A stretch of 64,000 nt of DNA from Oliverpabstia intestinalis (GTDB lineage Bacteria > Bacillota > Clostridia > Lachnospirales > Lachnospiraceae): contig NZ_VUMS01000016.1 of the NCBI RefSeq assembly GCF_009696065.1, positions 1 through 64,000 of the forward strand, in the 5' to 3' direction. The notes under the pieces were generated by a model. That model saw nothing but the letters and a program-made list of their open reading frames with translations. It was not told where the DNA came from and made no database searches. This document shows positions 57,734 through 64,000 of the stretch, piece after piece. Made by a program: the position numbers and the translations under genes. Position 1 is the first letter of the stretch; each line of letters starts with the position of its first letter.

Positions 57734-58678
57734 TTATATTCTTCCCTGATCCATGATCTCTTTGTATTCGTCATAGGATAACAGTTTTCCTGCTTTGGAT
57801 ACGATCACTTTCGCTTTATGAGCCTGGCTCTCCAGCATATCCTGTTCCAGTTCCAGTACCATGGTGGTAAATGGGCTGTCTACAGCACCGTCACGATTTC
57901 TTGCTTTTCTGTGTGCCATAGTCTCCTGCGGAGTACTGTTTAACAGAACCGGGATATCTACACCCTTGTAATTGTCACTGTTTCCGTGTGTCCACTCGAT
58001 GATCAGGATCTCGGTATCAGAGAAATCCACTTCTTCATACCACAGTTCGGTATCTTCTCTTCCCATCCGTTTCAGCCAGATCTTTTCTGCCTTGTTTTTA
58101 AAGCTTTCAACGATTTCTTCCACTTCTTTGAAATCGATTTCATTCAGGGTACCAAGATATCCTCTCAGGCCTGTCTTACCATTCTCCAGATAAGATTCAT
58201 ACCAGTCGTAGCTCTCTTTCAGCTTCGGATCTGCATCCATTCCTGCAATCTGTCTTTCATGGATGATGTCGAATCTTTCTTTTGTAAATGTTCCGTCTTT
58301 TACCATACCGCGGATCGCGCTCTCACGAAATACATGAAGACGTTCTGCATCGTTGTACTTTGGAATTCTGTGCGGATAGTTATCTCCGGACAGTGTATAG
58401 GCTTTCATGCCAATCTGATTAAAATAGAAAGAAAGCAGAGAAGCGGTCTCTGATTTTCCTACTCCGGATCCACCGCATACAGTCAGTACGATCTTGCGGT
58501 CTGCGTCTTCTTTTTTCAGTTCTCTGATCTGTCCTAAAAGTTCTCTGAAGATCAGGTTTGCTTTGTTGATGTGATCTTCACCAATCTCGATCTTGTCTCC
58601 TGGCATGTCGCCCTGTGGGATCTTCTCCGGGATCACCGGTGCAGTCCATGCAGAAGGATTTTCCACATATTTGTTCAT
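57734..58678 (-). CDS. P-loop kinase paired with the sucrose phosphorylase
   Basis: 314 residues. VLTVCGGSGVGKSETASLLSF is a clear Walker A. AYTLSGDNYPHRIPKYNDAERL and ILIIEWTHGNSDNYKGVDIPVLLNSTPQE follow the uridine-kinase/adenylylsulfate-kinase pattern (a substrate Asp and a lid region RKARNRDGA). APS kinase is unlikely in this context. The sucrose-kinase domain of the R. gnavus AgaSK enzyme is a comparable P-loop protein working with a sucrose phosphate phosphorylase, so a sugar kinase is the best guess. The substrate is not shown by the sequence. Confidence 0.65.
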   Translation of the reverse strand: MNKYVENPSAWTAPVIPEKIPQGDMPGDKIEIGEDHINKANLIFRELLGQIRELKKEDADRKIVLTVCGGSGVGKSETASLLSFYFNQIGMKAYTLSGDNYPHRIPKYNDAERLHVFRESAIRGMVKDGTFTKERFDIIHERQIAGMDADPKLKESYDWYESYLENGKTGLRGYLGTLNEIDFKEVEEIVESFKNKAEKIWLKRMGREDTELWYEEVDFSDTEILIIEWTHGNSDNYKGVDIPVLLNSTPQETMAHRKARNRDGAVDSPFTTMVLELEQDMLESQAHKAKVIVSKAGKLLSYDEYKEIMDQGRI

Positions 58679-58997
58679 GTTTGCCTCCTCTTGTCCGGCT
58701 GCCTTCCGACAGCCGCTGAATCATTGCGTTTTCGTAACTGTTCCATACCTTCACAGGTACGGACCAAAATGCATGTAAGCTCATCTTCGATGATATCATT
58801 TTGGCTTATTTGTCAGATAAAGGAATTATATCACGACATTGTGAAAAACATATCGCAATATAATCGGTGTTATTATATGCCAGATACCCGTTTTCCGTCA
58901 ATATTTCTTCAAAATATTTCTCCGTGTAATTTTTGTGTAATATTTGCTTAATATCTTTATGGTAAAATATTTCATATTTTTTTAGAGGAGGAAATCT
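58679..58997. other. Divergent promoter region, kinase operon and symporter
   Basis: 318 bp, AT-rich. It contains TCAC-GACATT-GTGA at about 58829-58843, a possible operator, and the symporter ribosome site AGAGGAGG at 58984. No gene or RNA structure was recognised. Confidence 0.4.
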
Positions 58998-60221
58998 ATG
59001 AAAAAGTTTTATACGTGGTATCAAAAACATATCACAGGTGCAATCTTTATCGGCCTGATTCTCGGTATTCTGACCGGACTTTTTCTGGCTGGACGATTTG
59101 AACCTGTACTGACCGTCACCAGTCTTCTGGGAAGCATCTATATGAATGCACTGAATATGATGATCTTCCCTCTGGTCTTCTGTTCCATCATCATGGGTAT
59201 CACCAGTATCGGTAATGCCCGTACCACCGGAAAGATTACCGGTTATTCCATGATCTTTTTTCTGTGTACCACCGGACTTGCCAGTCTGGCAGGACTGATC
59301 ATCCCACGTCTGATCCGCCTTGGAAAAGGAGTTAACTTCGAGATGGCAACTTCCGATATCCAGGCTACCGAGATGACCAGCATCCTGGATACCGTAAAAA
59401 ACCTGATCCCGTCCAATCCGGTAGCTGCTTTTGCCAACGGAAATATGCTTCAGGTTCTGGTATTTGCCGTTATCATCGGTTTTACCCTGTTGGCGATCAA
59501 AGAAAAAGGGGAACCTCTGTTACATCTGATTGATTCCTGTAACGAGGTATGTCTGAAAATCATCAGCACCGTGATGTATTTTACCCCGATCGGTGTCTTC
59601 TGTACCATCGTACCGGTTGTAGAAGCCAACGGAACCAAGACGATCCTGTCTCTGGCTACCCAGCTGATCATTCTGTATGTGACTTTCTACGGATTTGCAC
59701 TGTTCATCTATGGAGGATCCGTAAAACTTCTTGGTAAGACAAGCCCGGTCAAATTCTTCAAGGCCATCATGCCTGCTGCTCTGAATGCCTTCGGAACCTG
59801 TTCCAGTTCCGCAACCATCCCGATCAGCAAACAGTGTGTGGAAGAAGAACTCGGTGTCTCCAACAAGATCACCAGTATCACCATTCCTCTGGGAGCAACC
59901 GTCAACATGGATGCGGTATCCATCCTGATGTCCTTTATGATCATGTTCTTCGCTAATGCCTGCGGTATTAACGTAAGCATCAGCATGATGATCATCATCC
60001 TGTTAGCCAACGTTCTCCTTTCTGTGGGAACTCCGGGTATCCCCGGCGGAGCCATTGCTTCTTTCGCAGCTCTTGCTACCATGGCAGGGCTTCCGGCCGG
60101 CGTTATGGGTGTCTACATCAGTATCAACACCCTGTGTGACATGGGTGCAACCTGTGTCAATGTCATCGGTGACCTGGCTGCCTGTGTGGTTCTGAAGGAG
60201 AAAATCAAGTTAGACGAATAA
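58998..60221 (+). CDS. Dicarboxylate/amino acid:cation symporter (DAACS)
   Basis: 407 residues and about eight membrane helices with re-entrant loops. Family motifs: FGTCSSSATIPISKQC (Ser-rich HP1), PLGATVNMDAVSI (NMDG-like), GTPGIPGGAIASFAALATMAGLP (HP2) and NTLCDMGATCVNVIGDLAA. It takes up Glu/Asp, Ser/Thr or C4 dicarboxylates with Na+ or H+. The substrate is not resolved. AGAGGAGG precedes ATG 58998. Confidence 0.9.
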   Translation: MKKFYTWYQKHITGAIFIGLILGILTGLFLAGRFEPVLTVTSLLGSIYMNALNMMIFPLVFCSIIMGITSIGNARTTGKITGYSMIFFLCTTGLASLAGLIIPRLIRLGKGVNFEMATSDIQATEMTSILDTVKNLIPSNPVAAFANGNMLQVLVFAVIIGFTLLAIKEKGEPLLHLIDSCNEVCLKIISTVMYFTPIGVFCTIVPVVEANGTKTILSLATQLIILYVTFYGFALFIYGGSVKLLGKTSPVKFFKAIMPAALNAFGTCSSSATIPISKQCVEEELGVSNKITSITIPLGATVNMDAVSILMSFMIMFFANACGINVSISMMIIILLANVLLSVGTPGIPGGAIASFAALATMAGLPAGVMGVYISINTLCDMGATCVNVIGDLAACVVLKEKIKLDE

Positions 60222-60244
60222 AACAATTAATTACATAAGTGCAG

Positions 60245-60295
60245 AAAACGGGATACACCCGGACATCGAAAATGATTCCAGGTGCATCCCGTTTT
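60245..60295. terminator. Bidirectional terminator between symporter and pdxR
   Basis: AAAACGGGATACACC (60245-60259) and GGTGCATCCCGTTTT (60281-60295). Confidence 0.85.
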
Positions 60296-60310
60296 ATTTT
60301 CTCATTTTTT

Positions 60311-61708
60311 TCAGCAGATTTTCTCCAGCCCTCTTACAATCTTTCCGATCCGCTCCATATCTACCGAAGAATAATTCATTACATACGTGTTTTCAATTCC
60401 TGCCTTCTTTTCATAGTAGAACTTGGAAAGTGGTGACAGCTTGATGCCCTGGGCTTTTGCCAGCTCTATTACATTCTCCTCAGCTTTCTCCGTTTTCAGT
60501 TTCATCAAGAAATGCACACCGGCCTCTTCCCCGGATATTTCCACGCATTTGTGCAGACCACTATCCCAGATCGCAGATAAGAATCCATTTTTCTTATTTT
60601 GATAGTAATTGCGCAGCCTGTTAATATGTTTTTCGAAATATCCTTCTTTGATAAACAGATCCAGGGTATATTGTTCAAAGTTTGATACCGTACAGGAATA
60701 AAATGATAATTTCTGATAAAACTGTTCCAGAAGCGGACGCGGCAGGATCATATAACTGATACGTACAGTAGAAGCCAGCGTCTTTGTAAAGGTATTCATA
60801 TAAATAACTTTTTCGGAAATATCGATACTTTGCAGTGTGGGGATCGGTTTCCCGCCCAGACGCAGTTCACTGTCGTAATCGTCCTCGATGATGTACCTGC
60901 CTTCTCCTTTTGAAGCCCAGCCAAGAAGTTCATAACGGCGGCTGATCGGCATCACAATTCCGGTCGGATAATGATGGGATGGAGAAATATGTACGATATC
61001 TACCTTTTTTTCTTCTAACTGAGAAACTTCCACGCCTTCATCATCCATATCGATGTATGTCCAGTTTACCTGATAGTTCCGATAGATTTTCCCGATCTTC
61101 TGATATCCCGGATTTTCCACCGCATAGACTGCCTCGTGTCCCAGAAGCTGGATCAGCAGACCGTACAGGTACTCGGTTCCGGCTCCTATGATGATCTGCT
61201 CCGGCTGTACCGTCATACCCCTGAAATCCTTCAGATAGCCCGCGATGGACTGTCTGAGTGACATAATTCCTCCACAGGGCGGGTTAGTCATCAACTGAAT
61301 CCGGCTGTCGCTTAACACCTCCCTGACCATCTTCGCCCAGATGGTAAATGGAAACTGATCGGCCTCGGTCTGATTGCTGGTAAAATCAGCCAGATAGCTG
61401 TTTTCTCCACTGGTCATGGGAATAATCTCCTGCACTTCTTCTCTCTGTTTTGTCTCCAACACCCCTTTAAAGTCCGTTACATAGAATCCTCTTTTGGGCA
61501 TGGAATAAATATAGCCCTCCGCGATCAGCTGCTCATAGGCATTTTCTACAGTGATCACGCTGATACCCAGATTTTTTGCAAAACTCCGCTTGGAGGGAAG
61601 TTTTTCTCCTGCCTGCAAAGTCCCCTGTAAAATATCGTTTTTGATGCATTTGTACAGATATTCATACATGGAATCTGACCCTATATTTGTGAAATTATAC
61701 GTCAGCAT
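60311..61708 (-). CDS. pdxR: MocR/GntR-type PLP-dependent regulator, PdxR-like
   Basis: 465 residues: the N-terminal GntR wHTH (LQAGEKLPSKRSFAKNLGISVITVENAYEQLIAEGYIYSMPKRGFYV), then a fold-type I aminotransferase domain with HISPSHHYPTGIVMPISRR, YIIEDDYDSELR and YMNTFTKTLASTVRISYMILP (PLP-binding Lys). It is divergent from pdxS-pdxT, so it very probably activates them when PLP is low. Confidence 0.93.
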   Translation of the reverse strand: MLTYNFTNIGSDSMYEYLYKCIKNDILQGTLQAGEKLPSKRSFAKNLGISVITVENAYEQLIAEGYIYSMPKRGFYVTDFKGVLETKQREEVQEIIPMTSGENSYLADFTSNQTEADQFPFTIWAKMVREVLSDSRIQLMTNPPCGGIMSLRQSIAGYLKDFRGMTVQPEQIIIGAGTEYLYGLLIQLLGHEAVYAVENPGYQKIGKIYRNYQVNWTYIDMDDEGVEVSQLEEKKVDIVHISPSHHYPTGIVMPISRRYELLGWASKGEGRYIIEDDYDSELRLGGKPIPTLQSIDISEKVIYMNTFTKTLASTVRISYMILPRPLLEQFYQKLSFYSCTVSNFEQYTLDLFIKEGYFEKHINRLRNYYQNKKNGFLSAIWDSGLHKCVEISGEEAGVHFLMKLKTEKAEENVIELAKAQGIKLSPLSKFYYEKKAGIENTYVMNYSSVDMERIGKIVRGLEKIC

Positions 61709-61845
61709 TATTCTTCTTTTCTCCTGTCTGGCCTTACTGAATATATTTATTTTGATAATTTTTTCATATCCACTTTAGCATTATAATCTATCCATACATT
61801 TTTTTCAAGAGATTAACCTACTACTTAAGGAGGAATATTATTATT

Positions 61846-62718
61846 ATGGAAAACAGATACGAACTGAACAAGGAACTGGCACAGATGTTAAAGGGCGGTG
61901 TCATCATGGATGTCACCACACCGGAGCAGGCAAAGATCGCGGAAGCAGCAGGTGCCTGTGCTGTCATGGCACTGGAACGGATACCTGCAGATATCCGTGC
62001 AGCCGGCGGTGTTTCCCGTATGAGTGATCCGAAGATGATTCAGGGGATCCAGAATGCTGTTACTATCCCGGTTATGGCCAAATGCCGAATCGGTCATTTT
62101 GTGGAGGCTCAGGTTCTCGAAGCGATCGAGATTGACTATATCGATGAGAGTGAAGTGCTCTCTCCTGCAGATGATGTGTACCATATCAATAAGAAAAACT
62201 TTAAAGTACCTTTTGTATGTGGAGCAAAGGATCTGGGCGAGGCGCTTCGCCGGATCAACGAGGGTGCTTCCATGATCCGTACCAAAGGAGAACCTGGTAC
62301 CGGTGATATCGTGCAGGCGGTACGTCATATGCGTAAAATGAACGGTGCGATCGCACAGATCAAAGGCATGCGTGAGGATGAGCTTTTTGAGATTGCAAAG
62401 CAGTTACAGGTTCCTTTTGATCTGGTTGCTTATGTACATGAAAATGGAAAGCTTCCGGTGGTTAATTTTGCAGCCGGAGGTGTGGCTACTCCTGCAGATG
62501 CAGCTTTGATGATGCAGCTGGGTGCCGAGGGTGTCTTCGTAGGATCCGGTATCTTCAAATCAGGCAATCCGGAGAAGAGAGCAAATGCGATTGTGAAAGC
62601 GGTTACGAATTATACAGATGCGAAGATAATCGCCAGATTATCTGAGGATCTCGGGGAAGCGATGGTCGGTATCAACGAATCTGAGATTCAGCTTCTGATG
62701 GCAGAAAGGGGAAAGTAA
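61846..62718 (+). CDS. pdxS: Pyridoxal 5'-phosphate synthase lyase subunit PdxS
   Basis: 290 residues: [48 protein letters not shown], then [15 protein letters not shown] and [29 protein letters not shown], matching the (beta-alpha)8 PdxS core with catalytic Lys. It makes PLP from ribose-5-P, glyceraldehyde-3-P and ammonia supplied by PdxT. AGGAGG precedes ATG 61846. Confidence 0.98.
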   Translation: MENRYELNKELAQMLKGGVIMDVTTPEQAKIAEAAGACAVMALERIPADIRAAGGVSRMSDPKMIQGIQNAVTIPVMAKCRIGHFVEAQVLEAIEIDYIDESEVLSPADDVYHINKKNFKVPFVCGAKDLGEALRRINEGASMIRTKGEPGTGDIVQAVRHMRKMNGAIAQIKGMREDELFEIAKQLQVPFDLVAYVHENGKLPVVNFAAGGVATPADAALMMQLGAEGVFVGSGIFKSGNPEKRANAIVKAVTNYTDAKIIARLSEDLGEAMVGINESEIQLLMAERGK

Positions 62719-62719
62719 G

Positions 62720-63289
62720 ATGAAAATTGCAGTTCTTGCCGTACAGGGAGCTTTTATCGAGCACGAGCGGAAACTGGAAGTACTTGGGGCTTCCTGTGTG
62801 GAGCTTCGCAAGGCAGAGGATCTGAACCAGTCTTATGACGGGCTGGTTCTTCCCGGCGGCGAAAGTACGGTACAGGGGAAGCTTTTACGGGAGCTTGGGA
62901 TGTTTGATACGATCCGGAAGCAGATTAAGAAGGGACTTCCGGTTTTGGCTACCTGTGCGGGGATGATTCTTCTGGCGGATTCGCTGGAGGGGGATGCGAT
63001 GGTACATCTTCAGACGGTTCCGATGACGGTGAAGAGGAATGCTTATGGACGGCAGTTGGGGAGTTTTCACACGGAAGCAGAGTTTAAAGGAATTGGGGAG
63101 ATTCCTATGACGTTTATCCGCGCGCCTTATGTGGCGGATGTTTCGGATGGCGTTGAGGTACTGGCTGTAGTACAGGATCGGATTGTGGCGATTCGGTATG
63201 GGAAGCAGATGGCGCTGGCGTTTCATCCGGAGCTGGATGAGGATCATCGGGTGCATGAAGAGTTTTTACGGATGTGTGGAGAAAAATAA
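62720..63289 (+). CDS. pdxT: PLP synthase glutaminase subunit PdxT
   Basis: 189 residues: MKIAVLAVQGAFIEHERKLE, GLVLPGGESTVQGKL, VLATCAGMILLAD (Cys nucleophile) and MALAFHPELDEDHRVHEEF (His-Glu). It makes ammonia for PdxS. It begins 1 bp after the pdxS stop. Codon use becomes more G-rich toward the 3' end, ahead of the GC-rich inverted repeat. Confidence 0.97.
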   Translation: MKIAVLAVQGAFIEHERKLEVLGASCVELRKAEDLNQSYDGLVLPGGESTVQGKLLRELGMFDTIRKQIKKGLPVLATCAGMILLADSLEGDAMVHLQTVPMTVKRNAYGRQLGSFHTEAEFKGIGEIPMTFIRAPYVADVSDGVEVLAVVQDRIVAIRYGKQMALAFHPELDEDHRVHEEFLRMCGEK

Positions 63290-63312
63290 GTTCGGTTGGG
63301 TTCATGACGGAC

Positions 63313-63500
63313 GAAGCGGGAGGGCGGACAGCGCCGGGCAGACAGCTGCTGGTAACGCAAATCTGAGCTAGTCACCAACTCCGACTATGTTCACGAGGGT
63401 CGGCGGACCCTCGCGAAAGTCTGCGTAGGTGCCGGATCTCATCTTTGCTAAAAGCACCAGCAAAAGGCTGTCTGCCCGGCGCTGTCCGCCCTCCCGCTTC
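63313..63500. repeat. 188-bp structured element with 34-bp perfect inverted repeat
   Basis: Left arm 63313-63346 (starting GAAGCGGGAGGGCGGACAGC) and right arm 63467-63500 are perfect reverse complements. The 120-bp interior contains a nested hairpin CGAGGGTC-GGCG-GACCCTCG (63394-63413). It is far more GC-rich than its surroundings. It lies 23 bp after pdxT and could be a MITE, a structured RNA, or a strong terminator-like barrier. No gene is seen between 63290 and 63762. Confidence 0.75.
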
Positions 63501-63566
63501 TGGCTTTCGTTGAGACTGGTTTTGTTCGATGGGAGATTTCCCTCTGGTAGATTGTTTTTAATTTTG

Positions 63567-63632
63567 GAAGTTACTATTCAATAAGTGACATATGACTTGT
63601 AACTTTGAAAGTACTGAACAGTTCCCTTTGAA
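63567..63632. repeat. Short relative of the GTAACT/CAGTTAC repeat
   Basis: AGTTACTATTCAATAAGTGA and, further on, AAAGTACTGAACAGTT match the ends of the 142-bp repeat at 46115-46256 with internal deletion. Confidence 0.45.
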
Positions 63633-63762
63633 ACTGTTTACTCTTTAAGTTGTTTTTTATCATAACTGCTTAGTAAAAAAGACAGCCTGTTTTCGCATTA
63701 GTTTTTGCTTAAACAGACTGTCCGCAGCGCGGCAAAACGGTTTTCTCCATTTGGATCAATTT

Positions 63763-63978
63763 TCACCATCTCGGATGAATATCCGGGCAGTGGCGGTGGG
63801 TTATGGCGGCGCGCATTTCTACATAGCAGCCGCAGATGCGGCACATACCGGAGAGCAGGTGGTCGCAGGTTTTGCACTGGGACAGGCGGGTTTCGTATTC
63901 CTGATCCGGGGTTTTGTCGTCGGGGTTCAGGTTGGCGATGTATTCGTACATGGTTTTGTATGTGTCTGCTTCGCTCAT
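63763..63978 (-). CDS. DUF6171-like small Cys-rich protein
   Basis: 71 residues: YETRLSQCKTCDHLLSGMCRICGCYVEMRAAITHRHCPDIHPRW. Five Cys plus His suggest zinc binding; the pattern fits the DUF6171 family. The function is unknown. The ATG overlaps a TGA in another frame (ATGA), so an upstream gene probably ends here. Confidence 0.6.
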   Translation of the reverse strand: MSEADTYKTMYEYIANLNPDDKTPDQEYETRLSQCKTCDHLLSGMCRICGCYVEMRAAITHRHCPDIHPRW

Positions 63979-64000
63979 TTCACGAAGCAGACATTTTTTG
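63975..64000 (-). CDS. Possible C-terminus of an upstream gene (partial)
   Basis: The minus-strand frame reads KNVCFVK then TGA, overlapping the ATG of the 71-residue gene by 4 bp. There is too little sequence to name it. The overlap itself is the only evidence. Confidence 0.25.

Noticed and set aside
57734-58678. Adenylylsulfate (APS) kinase
   Set aside because: It shares the P-loop, but no sulfate-assimilation genes are near, and the operon partner is a sucrose phosphorylase.

Overview
ORGANISM. The window looks like a chromosomal contig from a spore-forming, low-to-mid GC Clostridia, most likely a gut Lachnospiraceae (Blautia/Mediterraneibacter-like). This is an inference. It rests on strong AGGAGG ribosome-binding sites, a CwlD spore-cortex amidase, a proS T-box leader, a CIRCE heat-shock site, ClpC adaptor MecA, PdxS/PdxT with a MocR-type regulator, and TnpV/DUF5348-type mobile-element genes.

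LEFT THIRD (1-21646): three tandem integrative elements at the 3' end of guaA. The core att sequence is GAGTTTGAATAA (the last codons of guaA). It lies at 21635-21646 and 12777-12788, with a 10/12 copy at 1110-1121. Each junction has paired 7-mer repeats with an 11-bp period about 76-77 bp to one side. Elements A and B also have such pairs about 114 bp inside their far end. The 7-mer differs by element: CTCCATT (C), GTTGCCA (A), GTTATCA (B). Element C (1-1121, running off the left edge) keeps three tandem excisionase-like genes, the last cut short beside an IS3-family insertion. Element A (1110-12788) and element B (12777-21646) share a backbone of XRE regulator, excisionase, tyrosine integrase and MobC. 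They carry different replication and transfer modules: CHC2 primase + VapE helicase + MobA/MobL relaxase in A, and RecA-like ATPase + MobV relaxase + TnpV in B. No type IV secretion genes are visible, so both look mobilizable rather than self-conjugative.

CARGO. Element A carries a compact five-gene operon, hicA-hicB-secB-like-TIR-(TM-macro). It joins a tripartite toxin-antitoxin-chaperone (TAC) module to a type II Thoeris-like anti-phage pair, and it is the most interesting system in the window. Element A also carries a PadR-controlled SEDS (FtsW/RodA-like) protein with a cytosolic prefix domain. Element B carries a RelE/ParE-Phd toxin-antitoxin pair and a PAP2 phosphatase paired with a membrane-spanning XRE regulator.

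CORE CHROMOSOME (21635-64000). On the minus strand are guaA, cca, proS (T-box) and upp, then rpiB, a degenerate LMW phosphatase, sua5 and cwlD. These are followed by a coiled-coil protein and a GH18 protein. mecA (+) has a 158-bp MITE just upstream. Next come a DUF1858 protein, a 2[4Fe-4S] ferredoxin, a MerR regulator, gdpP-rplI-dnaB, rpsF-ssb-rpsR, a sirtuin and DUF951, sortase B, a phosphoesterase, a PTS IIC-like permease, initiator tRNA-Met, ddh, a FadR-type regulator and lrgAB. Then follow an hcp/ferredoxin/Crp-Fnr nitrosative-stress cluster, L25/Ctc, hsp20, a CLC transporter, a GH13 sucrose phosphorylase with a P-loop kinase, a DAACS symporter, and pdxR divergent from pdxS-pdxT. Several intergenic repeat families, hairpins and a 34-bp perfect inverted repeat punctuate this part.
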